From positions 540,501-604,500 of the forward strand of contig NZ_CP067129.1 of NCBI RefSeq assembly GCF_028553745.1: a stretch of DNA of 64,000 bases, in the 5' to 3' direction. Below the pieces are notes generated by a model, which saw only the letters and a program-made list of their open reading frames with translations, was not told the origin of the DNA and searched no databases. This stretch comes from Paracoccus seriniphilus (GTDB lineage: Bacteria > Pseudomonadota > Alphaproteobacteria > Rhodobacterales > Rhodobacteraceae). Shown here piece after piece: positions 7,100 to 16,300 of the stretch (position 1 is its first letter; every line of letters starts with the position of its first letter). A program made the translations under genes and the position numbers.

Positions 7100-8940
7100 T
7101 CGGCGGCCTCTTCCGTTCCCAGGAAGCCGCCGGACTGGCGGTTCCAATAGCGTGCATAAAGGCCGTTGCGGGCCAGCAATTCGTCATGGGTTCCCTGCTC
7201 GACGATCCGACCGGCGTCAATGACAATGATGCGGTCCAGTTCGGCAATGGTGGACAGGCGGTGCGCGATGGCCAGCACGGTCTTGCCCTCCATCGCGCGG
7301 GTCAGGGCCTCCTGGACCTGGGCCTCGACCTCGCTGTCCAGGGCGCTGGTGGCTTCGTCCAGAACCAGAATGGGTGCGTCCTTCAGGAAGGCACGGGCCA
7401 GGGCAATGCGCTGGCGCTGGCCGCCGGACAGCTTGACTCCGCGTTCGCCCAGATGGGCATCATAACCCTTGCGTCCGGCGTGATCCTGCAGGTCGGGGAT
7501 GAAATCCTGCGCTTCGGCAGCCGTGGCGGCGGCGATGATGTCTTCCTGAGTGGCATCGGGTTTCCCGTAAAGGATATTGTCGCGTGCCGAGCGGTTGAAC
7601 ATCGCCGTTTCCTGCGTGACCATCGCGATCTGGCGGCGCAGGCTTTCCTGGGTGACATCGCGCAGATCATGACCGTCAATTCGGATCGCGCCCTTCTCGA
7701 CATCATAGAGGCGCAGCAGCAGCCCCACCAATGTCGATTTCCCGGCACCCGAAGCACCGACGATGCCGACCTTTTCGCCCGCGGAGATCGTCAGTGTCAG
7801 GTCTTCGATACCGCCTTGCTTGCGGCCATAGGCAAAGGTGACGTGATCGAATTCGATCTGCCCGGCAACGCGCTCCAGCACGATTGCGTCGGGGGAATCG
7901 GTTAGCGCATGGGGTGGGGACAGGGTCTTCATCCCGTCCTCGACCTCGCCAATGCTTCCCCAGATCCCCATCAGGGCCATGCTGACCCATCCCGTCATCT
8001 GCGACAGCCGCATCGAAATCGCCCCCGAGGCGGCGATATCTCCCGGCGTCGCCATGCCGTTGCGCCACAGCAGGATGGCACCGCCGACAAGGACGACTGG
8101 CAGGATGCCAGCCACCACCATCAGCGACATGCGAAACCAGGTCGAGACGATCCCGAAATCCAGGGCGCGTTCGCGGAATCCGGCCATGGCACCCAGGGCT
8201 GCCCGGTCTTCATGCTTGTCATGGGCGAACAGCTTGACGGTCTTGATATTGGTGATCGTGTCGACGACCTGACCGGTGACCATGGCGCGCGCCGAGGCGC
8301 GTTCGCCTGCCTTGGAGCGGATGCGCGGCAGAAAGAACCGGATCAGCGCGAAATAGCTGCACAGCCAGACCAGCAGCGCCACCGCCCCCCAGCCATCCAC
8401 GGTCAGCAGCAAGGCGGCCGAACCGATCACCGAGGCCAGGGCAAAGGCCACGACATTCACAAACTCGGAGGCGACATCGGTGACCGCGCGGGCCGTCTGC
8501 ATCTGTTTCTGGGCCAGCCGCCCGGCGAAATCATTGTCGAAGAAGGTGATCGCATGACCCATCGTCCAGCGGTGCAGCCGCGACAGCACCAGCGGCAGGA
8601 TATTGGGGCCGATGATCACATTCGAACTGGCGGTCGAAAGGCCAAAGATCGCCGGGCGCAGGATCAGGAAGAACCCCGCGAAGGTGGCGATCAGCAACCC
8701 GTTCTGTGCCCAGAATCCGTCAGCCGATCCAAGGGCGACCGCGTCGACGACCTTGCCCAGCAGCAGCGCCGAGATCACATCCGCCATGCCGCCCAGTGCC
8801 GACGCCATGGCGGCAAAGCCCAGGCCGGGCCCGGCCCCCGTCAGGCACCAGCGGAAAAAGGCCAGAAGGCTGGAAGGTGGCGGTCCCTCGGCGGGGCGAA
8901 AGGCGTCGACCATGCGGCCGAACATGTGGTGCAGGTTCAC
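7096..8940 (-). CDS. ABC transporter, fused permease and ATPase (half-exporter)
   Basis: Type IV (MsbA-like) exporter half-transporter of 614 residues: an N-terminal membrane domain of about six helices (residues 30-340), then an ATPase with Walker A GASGAGKST, signature LSGGQRQR, Walker B ILVLDEATS and the switch His in AHRLST. It should work as a homodimer. The substrate is unknown; lipids or drugs are typical of the family. The start is the GTG at 8940, which has a strong AAAGGAG five to six bases upstream and overlaps the cca stop as GTGA. Its location between cca and an RNA methyltransferase gives no substrate clue. Confidence 0.92.
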   Translation of the reverse strand: MNLHHMFGRMVDAFRPAEGPPPSSLLAFFRWCLTGAGPGLGFAAMASALGGMADVISALLLGKVVDAVALGSADGFWAQNGLLIATFAGFFLILRPAIFGLSTASSNVIIGPNILPLVLSRLHRWTMGHAITFFDNDFAGRLAQKQMQTARAVTDVASEFVNVVAFALASVIGSAALLLTVDGWGAVALLVWLCSYFALIRFFLPRIRSKAGERASARAMVTGQVVDTITNIKTVKLFAHDKHEDRAALGAMAGFRERALDFGIVSTWFRMSLMVVAGILPVVLVGGAILLWRNGMATPGDIAASGAISMRLSQMTGWVSMALMGIWGSIGEVEDGMKTLSPPHALTDSPDAIVLERVAGQIEFDHVTFAYGRKQGGIEDLTLTISAGEKVGIVGASGAGKSTLVGLLLRLYDVEKGAIRIDGHDLRDVTQESLRRQIAMVTQETAMFNRSARDNILYGKPDATQEDIIAAATAAEAQDFIPDLQDHAGRKGYDAHLGERGVKLSGGQRQRIALARAFLKDAPILVLDEATSALDSEVEAQVQEALTRAMEGKTVLAIAHRLSTIAELDRIIVIDAGRIVEQGTHDELLARNGLYARYWNRQSGGFLGTEEAAE

Positions 8941-10112
8941 GTCATCTCCTTTCCCGCCAGACGGGCGATATCCAACAGCGCCGCTGCGGGCAGCGCAAAG
9001 CCCGATTCGATCCATGCGTCTTCGGCGGCACGCAGACCGCGGCCCAGTGCAGGCCCCTGCAGATCGGCGGCCAGATCAGCGGCGCGGATCGGAAAGCGCG
9101 CCCTTGCCGCCGCCTGCAGGTCGTCTTGCCACGAGTCGTGCAGTGTCATCCCTCCATTGGCGGCGCGCAGCAGGGCGATGTCACATCCGGCATCAAGTCC
9201 CAGCTTGTATCCGGCACGCTGCAACGACCATTCCCCGCGCGATCCGGCAAGCAGGCCTTGCAACTGCCGGGCTTCGGCGCGCGACAGGCGCAGATCCCAG
9301 CAATCCCTGTCGGGCGGTGTCAGCGCGGCCATCCGGCGCAGCCATGACGGTGCGACACCGGTCCTTTCCTCGATGGCAAAGAGGGCCTGCAGCGCGTCGC
9401 CATCGGCGTCCGGCAGGATCGTCTGCAGTACACCGCTTGTCTGCATCAGTTGCATTGCTGCGGATGGCCGGGGGGCGGACAACAGTTTCCTGAACTCTAT
9501 CCCGATCCGCTCGCGTGCGATGCGGGAAAGCCCTTGGCGCAACTGTGCGCAGGCATCGACGGCATCGGGATCGGCCTCGCGTCCATACCACGCCAGAAAG
9601 CGGAAGAAGCGCAAGATGCGCAGGTAATCCTCGCGGATCCGTTGCGCCGGTGCGCCGACAAAGCGCAACCTGCGCGCCCTCAGATCCTCCAGCCCGCCGA
9701 CCGGGTCGATGACCAGACCGGCGCGGTCGGCATAGAGCGCGTTCATGGTGAAATCGCGACGGCGGGCATCCTCGGCGAGATCGCTCGAAAAGGCCACCAC
9801 GGCATGCCTGCCATCGGTCTCGACATCACGACGGAAGGTGGTCACTTCGAAACCGCGACCATCGGTCACCAGGGTAATGGTGCCGTGATCAATGCCGGTC
9901 GGCACGACCTTCAACCCCGCCTCTCGCGCCAGAGCCGTGACCTGCTCGGGGTGGGCGTCGGTCGCAAGGTCCATGTCATCGACCGCCTGGCCCAGCAGGG
10001 CATTGCGCACCGCGCCGCCCACCAGATAGGCGTGATGCCCCCCGGCCTCGATGGCCTCCATGACACGCTGCAACGCGCTGTCCTGCATCAGATCATCGGG
10101 CAGGCGGGTCAT
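8937..10112 (-). CDS. cca: CCA tRNA nucleotidyltransferase
   Basis: Adds or repairs the 3' CCA end of tRNAs. The 391-residue protein has the class II nucleotidyltransferase head: YLVGGAVRNALLG, the two catalytic Asp residues in DDMDLATDA, and RRDFTMNALYAD, followed by the RNA-binding helical region (RFVGAPAQRIREDYLRILRFFRF) and a C-terminal body. The ATG at 10112 overlaps the stop of the CoA Nudix gene as ATGA. The C-terminus lacks an obvious HD domain, so this looks like the short alphaproteobacterial form. Confidence 0.95.
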   Translation of the reverse strand: MTRLPDDLMQDSALQRVMEAIEAGGHHAYLVGGAVRNALLGQAVDDMDLATDAHPEQVTALAREAGLKVVPTGIDHGTITLVTDGRGFEVTTFRRDVETDGRHAVVAFSSDLAEDARRRDFTMNALYADRAGLVIDPVGGLEDLRARRLRFVGAPAQRIREDYLRILRFFRFLAWYGREADPDAVDACAQLRQGLSRIARERIGIEFRKLLSAPRPSAAMQLMQTSGVLQTILPDADGDALQALFAIEERTGVAPSWLRRMAALTPPDRDCWDLRLSRAEARQLQGLLAGSRGEWSLQRAGYKLGLDAGCDIALLRAANGGMTLHDSWQDDLQAAARARFPIRAADLAADLQGPALGRGLRAAEDAWIESGFALPAAALLDIARLAGKEMT

Positions 10113-10699
10113 GGCTGCATCCTTCGGGCCAGACCCAGCAGGATCCGCGCCGTCGCTCCCCACAGGTAATAGGGACCGTAGGGCGCGACGTGAAAGCTGC
10201 GCCAGGTGCCGCGCCAGCGTCGCCGGGCGACCTGATATTTTTCGGGGTCGCTGACATGGGCGAAGGGCAGGGAAAACACCTCGTCCACCTCATCGGGTTC
10301 GGGAATCGGAATGAATTCGCCGCGGATGATTCCCAGAACCGGGGTAACGGAAAAGCCGGTCACCGTCTGATGCGCGGGCAGCGTGCCGATCAGATCGACC
10401 TGGGCCGCATTCAGGCCGATTTCCTCATGGGCCTCGCGCAGGGCGGCGGCGATCTCATCCGCATCACTCGGGTCGACCTTGCCGCCGGGCAGGGCGATCT
10501 GCCCCGGATGATGGCGCAGACCCGAGGCGCGCTTGGTCAGGATCAGCCGCCCGTCATCCTCGTGAAAGGCCGCCAGCACACCCGCCGGGCGCAGCGACAC
10601 ATCCGGTGGTGTCGAAAGATCCAGATCGAAATCGGAACTGGGCCCCGTCTTCACCGACAGGGCCGCACGCAGAAGGTCTTCCGACCAGGCGGGGCTCAC
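10109..10699 (-). CDS. NUDIX hydrolase, CoA pyrophosphatase (NudL-like)
   Basis: Hydrolyses CoA and its derivatives to 3',5'-ADP and 4'-phosphopantetheine if it follows its closest family. The protein has 196 residues from a GTG start. The box GGKVDPSDAD...ALREAHEEIGL is the CoA-pyrophosphatase variant of the Nudix motif, preceded by ASGLRHHPGQIALPGG. The C-terminal PYYLWGATARIL is typical of this subgroup. The GTG at 10699 overlaps the hslO stop as GTGA, and the stop overlaps the cca start. Confidence 0.93.
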   Translation of the reverse strand: MSPAWSEDLLRAALSVKTGPSSDFDLDLSTPPDVSLRPAGVLAAFHEDDGRLILTKRASGLRHHPGQIALPGGKVDPSDADEIAAALREAHEEIGLNAAQVDLIGTLPAHQTVTGFSVTPVLGIIRGEFIPIPEPDEVDEVFSLPFAHVSDPEKYQVARRRWRGTWRSFHVAPYGPYYLWGATARILLGLARRMQP

Positions 10700-11730
10700 T
10701 CTGCCGCCTTGTCCGAGGCATCGTCGCTGTCGGGCAGCGGCTCTCCGTCGGTATCCACGGTGGCCTCGAACCCCAGGCTGTTGGGGTCGAATTCGTAATG
10801 CGCCCCACAGAACTGGCAATCGGCAGTCACGATTCCTGCATCGGTGGTCATGTGACCGATATCCTTGGCGGAGTAGATCGACAGCGTATCGCGCACCCGG
10901 TCCGAGTTGCACGAACAGCCGAATTCGACCCGCTGAGCGTCAAAGACACGCGGAGTTTCCTCGTGGAACAGCCGCAGCAGCAAATCGGTCGGCCCCACCG
11001 TCGGGCCGATCAGTTCCAGCGTTTCGACCGTATCCAGCAGCAGGTTGGCGCGGCTCCAATCTTCGGATTCTCCGCCTTGCAGGATATCGGCGGCCTCCAT
11101 CAGCCCGTCCTCACCGCTGCCGCCCTCCGAATTGGTCACCGGCTGGGCAGGCAGGGTCTGCAGCATCATGCCGCCGGCGCGCCAGTATTCGTCCTCGCCC
11201 GAGATCTGCGAGCGGCCGCTGGCCAGTTCAAAGCGCGTGGGCAACTGTTCGGATTGCGCGAAATAGGTCTGCGCGCAGGCCGACAGCGAGCCGCCCGACA
11301 GCGGGGTGATGCCCTGATAGGGCTGCATGTCCGTGCCCTGATGAATCAGGATCGCGAAATACCCCTCGCCGATCTGTTCGAAGGGCGGGCGGTCATCCAG
11401 CCGGTCCTCGTCGAAGCTGGCCCATGCCCGGATCCGGGCGGGGCTGCCTTCGCCTTCGGGGGCGTAATAATCGGCAGCGATGGTGCGCACGGCTCCGTTG
11501 CCGCGCACCTGCAGGCTGAGTTTCCAGCGCAGCTTGATGGTTGGCCCGATCAGTGCGGTCAGCAGCGCCAGTTCCGCAACCAGAGCCGCGACAGGCGCCG
11601 GATAGTCGTGGCGCGACAGGATATGATCCAGCACACCATCAAGGCGGGCAACGCGGCCGCGAATGGACGAACGGTCCAGTTGAAAGGGCAGAACCGTGTC
11701 GTCCCAGGCGATCTGGTTGATCTTGCTCAT
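10696..11730 (-). CDS. hslO: Hsp33 redox-regulated chaperone
   Basis: Cytoplasmic holdase activated when oxidation releases zinc from its four-cysteine site. The 344-residue protein shows both halves of that site near the C-terminus: the CSC in EFGCSCNSDRV and the CxxC in DCQFCGAHYEF. The N-terminal MSKINQIAWDDTVLPFQLD gives the start at 11730; the frame is open far beyond it. About 35 acidic residues follow the zinc domain. It is first gene of the five-gene operon running down to 5876, with a good promoter upstream. Confidence 0.95.
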   Translation of the reverse strand: MSKINQIAWDDTVLPFQLDRSSIRGRVARLDGVLDHILSRHDYPAPVAALVAELALLTALIGPTIKLRWKLSLQVRGNGAVRTIAADYYAPEGEGSPARIRAWASFDEDRLDDRPPFEQIGEGYFAILIHQGTDMQPYQGITPLSGGSLSACAQTYFAQSEQLPTRFELASGRSQISGEDEYWRAGGMMLQTLPAQPVTNSEGGSGEDGLMEAADILQGGESEDWSRANLLLDTVETLELIGPTVGPTDLLLRLFHEETPRVFDAQRVEFGCSCNSDRVRDTLSIYSAKDIGHMTTDAGIVTADCQFCGAHYEFDPNSLGFEATVDTDGEPLPDSDDASDKAAE

Positions 11731-11784
11731 GGTGAATCCTTGAAGTCTTGGGCGTCCGGCACGTGGACCGGCGATGTCGCGCCC

Positions 11785-11812
11785 AATATAAGGCATTCCT
11801 GTCCGATCCCAA
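11785..11812 (-). promoter_or_regulatory. Predicted promoter of the hslO operon
   Basis: Minus strand: -35 TTGGGA (11812-11807), 16-base spacer, -10 TATATT (11790-11785). The predicted transcript start lies about 50 bases before the hslO ATG. A G-rich element, GGGGGCGGGGG and its partner (11813-11840), lies just upstream. Confidence 0.55.
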
Positions 11813-11877
11813 GGGGGCGGGGGTTTCTGCGCGCCCCCGCTATGTTTAGGGAGACTTGCAGCCATGCAGGAGCGATG

Positions 11878-12318
11878 ATGATACCTCGATTCGGAGAGAT
11901 GCCCCGCGCGGGCCGGCGCTATCGCCTGCGGCCCGGAGCCTATGCGATCCTGTTGCGTGATGACCGCATTCTGCTGACGCATCAGACCTGTCCCGTGCCC
12001 GATTATCAATTGCCGGGTGGAGGTGTCGAGGCCGGGGAAAGCCTGACGGCGGCCCTGCATCGCGAGGTCTTCGAGGAAACCGGCTGGACGATTGGCGGAC
12101 TGCAGGGCTTCGGGGTGTATCGCCGCTATTGCGATATGCCCGAATATGACATGCAGGCGGAAAAGCTGTGCCATGTCTGGGTGGGGCGACCGATCCTGCG
12201 GCGGGGGGCGCCGACCGAGCCGGGTCACAGTGCCTGCTGGTTCACGCCTGCCGAGGCCTTGCAGCGAATCACCGATCCGGGGGCGCGTCATTTTCTGCGG
12301 CGGTTCCTGCGCGGTTGA
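11878..12318 (+). CDS. NUDIX hydrolase
   Basis: Nudix-family pyrophosphatase of 146 residues, substrate unknown. The canonical box GGGVEAGESLTAALHREVFEETGW is complete with all metal-binding Glu residues. The ATG at 11878 was preferred over the adjacent ATG at 11875 because AGGAG lies five bases upstream of it. It is divergent from hslO. The stop abuts the stop of the convergent phosphatase gene, the two forming the palindrome TGATCA. It is not related in subgroup to the CoA Nudix protein nearby. Confidence 0.9.
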   Translation: MIPRFGEMPRAGRRYRLRPGAYAILLRDDRILLTHQTCPVPDYQLPGGGVEAGESLTAALHREVFEETGWTIGGLQGFGVYRRYCDMPEYDMQAEKLCHVWVGRPILRRGAPTEPGHSACWFTPAEALQRITDPGARHFLRRFLRG

Positions 12319-13608
12319 TCAGGTCTGACGGAGGGGGACGGGTCGGCTGCCGGCGGCATGTTCAATCAGGATCGCCGACATGTCATCGGGCCTTTCGCCA
12401 CGACAATATTCGGACACCGACCAGGCCATCGATTCCAGGAAGGCATGGCCGCCAAGAAAGGCATTCGTGCGCATGATCGCCTCCAGCCCTTCCTCGCCCA
12501 GCAACCGACCGCCGGGCGGACAGGCTTCGGTGATGCCATCAGAGGCAATCAGCAGGCGCGCTCCGGGTTTCAGGGTAAATTCGATCTCATCGAAGATCGG
12601 GTTCTCGAGAACGCCGATGGGCATGCCGCCCCTGCCGATTCGCCTTACCTGACCATCGGACTGCTGCAGCATCGGGTGGGGATGACCAGCCTGCACCATT
12701 CGGACCGCGCCTGTGCTGTGGTTCAACTCGGCATAGATCATCGTGAAATAGGTGTCAGTGCTCATCTCTTCCAGCATCATGTTGTTGAAGAAATGGGCAA
12801 GCGCGGCGGGGGGCACGGCGTCGCAGCCGGTTTGCGCCGCGCGCAGCGCGACATTCTGATCCGAGGCGCCCGAGAGATGCACCGATAGCTGCGCGGTCAG
12901 CAGGGCGGCGGTAACGCCGTGCCCCGAGACGTCCAGTGCGTAGAAGCCGACGCGATCCTTGCCAATGGGAAAGAAGCCAACCAGATCGCCACCAATATGG
13001 CCGGCGGGGCGCAGCAGCAGCGATATCTGAATCGGTCCGAATTTTCCCGAACGTTCGCGCACCAGTCCCTGCTGCAGCTTGCGGGCCTCGCGCAGGTCGC
13101 GGTCGATCGCGCTCTGCGCCTCTTTCAGCTTGTCCAGTGCCGCTTGCAGGCGGACATTGCTGGCGCGCAGCTCTTTCTCGATGCGCAGGATACGCTCTCC
13201 GGCGCTGATACGCGCCAGCAGTTCGCGTCCGGAAACCGGACGATCCAGAAAATCGTCGGCCCCGGCCTCAAGGCCCCGGCGGATGTCCTGTTCATCCTGA
13301 TCGGATGTCAGCAGAACGAAATAGCCATAGACCTTCCGTGGGCTGGTTCGGAAGATGCGACAGAATTCCGGCCCCTTGCGGTCGGGCAGTTCCCATGCCG
13401 AGAAGATGAGATCGGGATCATGCCTGCGGCATGCCTCCAGCGCCTGCGCCGCAGAATCCGCCTCGGCCAGCTGATAGCCCGCCGAACGCAGATAATGGGC
13501 GATACGGGTGCGATCCTCGCCCCGCTGATCGACCAGCAAGGCCCGTCGCAAAGCAAAGGCGCGCGGGGCATTGGCTGGATTCGAAATGGCGGTGCTTGCG
13601 GTCTTCAT
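12319..13608 (-). CDS. Receiver-like domain fused to SpoIIE/PP2C serine phosphatase
   Basis: Signalling protein of 429 residues: a receiver-like domain (about 20-135), a helical linker (140-185) and a PP2C/SpoIIE phosphatase domain (190-415) with metal-binding Asp residues in GGDLVG (Asp209), LDVSGHG (Asp227), SDGITE and RPDDMSA. Family members dephosphorylate anti-sigma-factor antagonists or similar partners; none is encoded nearby. The receiver lacks the phospho-acceptor Asp: residue 71 is Ala in LIFSAWELPD. The usual Lys is Arg123, while Thr101 is kept. Phosphorylation control is therefore unlikely. A perfect 8-base hairpin abuts the start codon. The start at 13608 is the ATG closest to the domain. 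Confidence 0.9.
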   Translation of the reverse strand: MKTASTAISNPANAPRAFALRRALLVDQRGEDRTRIAHYLRSAGYQLAEADSAAQALEACRRHDPDLIFSAWELPDRKGPEFCRIFRTSPRKVYGYFVLLTSDQDEQDIRRGLEAGADDFLDRPVSGRELLARISAGERILRIEKELRASNVRLQAALDKLKEAQSAIDRDLREARKLQQGLVRERSGKFGPIQISLLLRPAGHIGGDLVGFFPIGKDRVGFYALDVSGHGVTAALLTAQLSVHLSGASDQNVALRAAQTGCDAVPPAALAHFFNNMMLEEMSTDTYFTMIYAELNHSTGAVRMVQAGHPHPMLQQSDGQVRRIGRGGMPIGVLENPIFDEIEFTLKPGARLLIASDGITEACPPGGRLLGEEGLEAIMRTNAFLGGHAFLESMAWSVSEYCRGERPDDMSAILIEHAAGSRPVPLRQT

Positions 13609-13632
13609 GGCAGCGGTTCTAGCCCCGCTGCC
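13609..13632 (-). promoter_or_regulatory. Hairpin abutting the phosphatase start codon
   Basis: Perfect inverted repeat GGCAGCGG / CCGCTGCC with an 8-base loop, ending at the base before the ATG at 13608. In the mRNA it covers the whole region where a ribosome-binding site should be. No separate AGGAG-like site is visible. A translational control role is inferred, not shown. Confidence 0.45.
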
Positions 13633-13701
13633 GTAAAAGACGTGTAAATCCGGAGGCCGAACCTGCGCCAATTTAGCGCAAGTTTTCGGCAATCACCCGG
13701 C

Positions 13702-14949
13702 TCAGACCAGAAGTTCGGCCAGAACCTCGTCGTTGGTTATGTCGCGGAAGGCAAAGCCACCCGCTTCGAGGCGCAGCTTCAGGCTGTCCAGATGCTCGGG
13801 CGCGGAGGTCTCGATCCCGAGCAGGACCGAACCGAAATTGCGTGCCGACTTCTTGAGATATTCGAAACGGGCAATATCGTCATCCGGTCCCAGCAACTGC
13901 AGGAAATCGCGCAGCGCGCCGGGGCGCTGTGGCAACCGCAGGACGAAATATTTCTTCACGCCGGTATAGCGCAGGGCACGTTCCTTGACCTCGGGCAGAC
14001 GTTCGAAATCGAAATTCCCCCCGGAACATACGCAGACGACGGTCTTGCCGGTCAGATCGCCCAGATCATCCAGCACATCCAGTGCCAGGGCGCCCGCGGG
14101 CTCCAGCACCACGCCTTCGGTGTTCAGCATTTCAAGCATCGTGCGGCAAATGCGATCCTCGGGTGCCAGATAGACATCGGTGCTGTCGAAATGCTTCAGG
14201 GTCTCAAAGGGCAATGCGCCGATTCTGGCCACGGCGGCCCCGTCCACGAAACTGTCGATGGCAGGCAGCGCCACCGGCGCGCCATGTTCCAGTGCGGCCT
14301 TCAGGCTGGCCCCGCCAAGCGGCTCGGCAAAGACGAACCGGGCTTCCGGCGCGGTTTCCAGCATCAGCTTGGTCACGCCCGAGGCCAGCCCGCCGCCGCC
14401 GACCGGCAGCACGACAAGATCCGGGGTCCGGCCCAGCTGTCGCAGCATCTCGAATGCGACGGTCGCCTGACCTTCGATGATGTCCGGCGCGTCAAAAGGT
14501 GACAGGAACTGCGCGCCGTTTTCTGCGGAAAAACTTTGCGCGGCGGCCAGGGTCTGGTCAAAATAATCCCCGGTCAGGACGATTTCCACGGCATCGCCGC
14601 CAAAGATCTTGGTCTTGTTGATCTTCTGCTTGGGCGTGGTGACCGGCATGAAGATCGTGCCTTTCGCGCCGAAATGCCGGCAGGCGAAAGCCACGCCCTG
14701 GGCGTGGTTTCCGGCGCTGGCACAGACGAAATGCGCAATGCTGCCGGTATCGGTGCCGACCAGTTTGCGCATGGCGTTGAAGGCCCCCCGCAGCTTGTAG
14801 CTGCGCACCGGGGTCAGATCTTCGCGCTTCAGCCAAATGTCGGCGCCATATTTCGCAGACAGATGATCGTTGCGCTGCAACGGGGTAGGCTCGAACAGGT
14901 CGCGAAGCGCGGCCTCGGCCTGGCGGACGGAGGCGACAAAATTTTCCAT
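13702..14949 (-). CDS. ilvA: Threonine ammonia-lyase (threonine dehydratase)
   Basis: PLP enzyme that deaminates threonine to 2-oxobutanoate, the first committed step to isoleucine. The protein has 415 residues. The PLP lysine is Lys52 in SYKLRGA, with [11 protein letters not shown] and the phosphate-binding GGGGLASG visible. A single C-terminal ACT-like regulatory region (about 325-415) follows [28 protein letters not shown] in outline, as in the short biosynthetic form. The ATG at 14949 was chosen by homology; the open frame extends upstream. It is divergent from argG with 124 bases between. Confidence 0.95.
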   Translation of the reverse strand: MENFVASVRQAEAALRDLFEPTPLQRNDHLSAKYGADIWLKREDLTPVRSYKLRGAFNAMRKLVGTDTGSIAHFVCASAGNHAQGVAFACRHFGAKGTIFMPVTTPKQKINKTKIFGGDAVEIVLTGDYFDQTLAAAQSFSAENGAQFLSPFDAPDIIEGQATVAFEMLRQLGRTPDLVVLPVGGGGLASGVTKLMLETAPEARFVFAEPLGGASLKAALEHGAPVALPAIDSFVDGAAVARIGALPFETLKHFDSTDVYLAPEDRICRTMLEMLNTEGVVLEPAGALALDVLDDLGDLTGKTVVCVCSGGNFDFERLPEVKERALRYTGVKKYFVLRLPQRPGALRDFLQLLGPDDDIARFEYLKKSARNFGSVLLGIETSAPEHLDSLKLRLEAGGFAFRDITNDEVLAELLV

Positions 14950-15073
14950 CCCATGCCCATGGCGCGAAAGGCCGTGTTTGACAAGGGGGCGTGCGGGATA
15001 TTGCGTCTCATGCCCTTGTGACAACGCAAGAATAGCCGTATTCCCCCATAAAATTCGAGGAAGGGTTAACCGC

Positions 15074-16300
15074 ATGACCGACGCGCCGAAAAAAGTCGTC
15101 CTTGCCTATTCGGGCGGATTGGACACTTCGATCATCCTGAAATGGCTGCAAACCGAATATGGCTGCGAGGTCGTGACCTTCACGGCCGATCTGGGCCAGG
15201 GCGAAGAACTGGAGCCCGCGCGCCAGAAGGCCGAAATGCTGGGTATCAAGTCCGAAAATATCCATATCGAGGATCTGCGCGAGGAATTCGTCCGCGATTT
15301 CGTCTTTCCGATGTTCCGCGCCAACGCCGTCTATGAGGGGCTCTATCTGCTGGGCACCTCGATCGCGCGGCCGCTGATTTCCAAGCGACTGGTCGAACTG
15401 GCGCATCAGCATGGTGCCGATGCCGTGGCACATGGCGCGACGGGCAAGGGCAATGACCAGGTGCGTTTCGAACTGTCGGCCTATGCGCTGGATCCCGCGA
15501 TTAAGGTCATCGCGCCCTGGCGGGAATGGGATCTGAGCAGCCGCACCAAGTTGCTGGAATTTGCCGAGCAGAACCAGATTCCGATCGCCAAGGACAAGCG
15601 CGGCGAAGCCCCCTTCAGCGTTGATGCGAACCTGCTGCACACCAGCAGCGAGGGCAAGGCTCTGGAAGATCCGGCCGTCGAGGCAGGCGATTACGTGTTC
15701 CAGCGCACGGTCAGCCCCGAAGAGGCCCCCGATCAGCCCGAATATATCGAAGTGACCTTCGAGCGTGGTGATGCCGTGGCGATCAACGGCAAGGCCCTGT
15801 CGCCCGCCACGATCCTGACGGATCTGAACGAATTGGGCCGCAAGCATGGCATCGGTCGCCTGGATTTCGTCGAGAACCGTTTTGTCGGCATGAAATCGCG
15901 TGGCATCTATGAAACGCCGGGCGGCACGATCCTACTGGAGGCCCATCGCGGCATCGAACAGATCACCCTCGACAGCGGAGCAGGCCATCTGAAGGACAGC
16001 CTGATGCCGCGCTATGCCGAACTGATCTACAATGGTTTCTGGTTCAGCCCCGAGCGCGAGATGCTGCAGGCCGCCATCGACAAGTCGCAGGAACATGTCA
16101 CCGGCACCGTCCGGCTGAAGCTGTACAAGGGCAGCGCAACCTGCGTTGGCCGCTGGTCGGATCATTCGCTCTACAGTGAAGCGCATGTGACCTTTGAAGA
16201 TGATGCGGGCGCCTATGATCAGAAAGATGCTGCGGGCTTCATCAAGCTGAACGCCCTGCGTCTGAAGCTGGTCGCCAACCGGAACGCACGGGTGAAGTAA
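15074..16300 (+). CDS. argG: Argininosuccinate synthase
   Basis: Joins citrulline and aspartate with ATP in arginine synthesis. The 408-residue protein has the PP-loop [12 protein letters not shown] at its N-terminus and the conserved [13 protein letters not shown] stretch. The ATG at 15074 follows GAGGAAGGG. Possible promoter elements (TTGACA at 14978; TTGTGA then TATTCC 17 bases on, near 15017-15045) are present, but I could not choose between them. The stop overlaps the mogA start as TAATG. Confidence 0.97.
   Translation: MTDAPKKVVLAYSGGLDTSIILKWLQTEYGCEVVTFTADLGQGEELEPARQKAEMLGIKSENIHIEDLREEFVRDFVFPMFRANAVYEGLYLLGTSIARPLISKRLVELAHQHGADAVAHGATGKGNDQVRFELSAYALDPAIKVIAPWREWDLSSRTKLLEFAEQNQIPIAKDKRGEAPFSVDANLLHTSSEGKALEDPAVEAGDYVFQRTVSPEEAPDQPEYIEVTFERGDAVAINGKALSPATILTDLNELGRKHGIGRLDFVENRFVGMKSRGIYETPGGTILLEAHRGIEQITLDSGAGHLKDSLMPRYAELIYNGFWFSPEREMLQAAIDKSQEHVTGTVRLKLYKGSATCVGRWSDHSLYSEAHVTFEDDAGAYDQKDAAGFIKLNALRLKLVANRNARVK

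Noticed and set aside
7909..9627. Open frame of 572 codons antisense to the ABC exporter and cca
   Set aside because: Arg/Pro/Gln-rich translation with no domain; it covers two convincing genes on the other strand.
10606..12318. Single 570-codon plus-strand frame
   Set aside because: Only the last 146 codons encode a Nudix hydrolase with its own ribosome-binding site; the rest is antisense to hslO and the CoA Nudix gene.
14950..15073. Divergent promoters between ilvA and argG
   Set aside because: Several partly matching -35/-10 pairs occur (TTGACA at 14978, TTGTGA near 15017), but none is clearly best, so none is listed as a feature.
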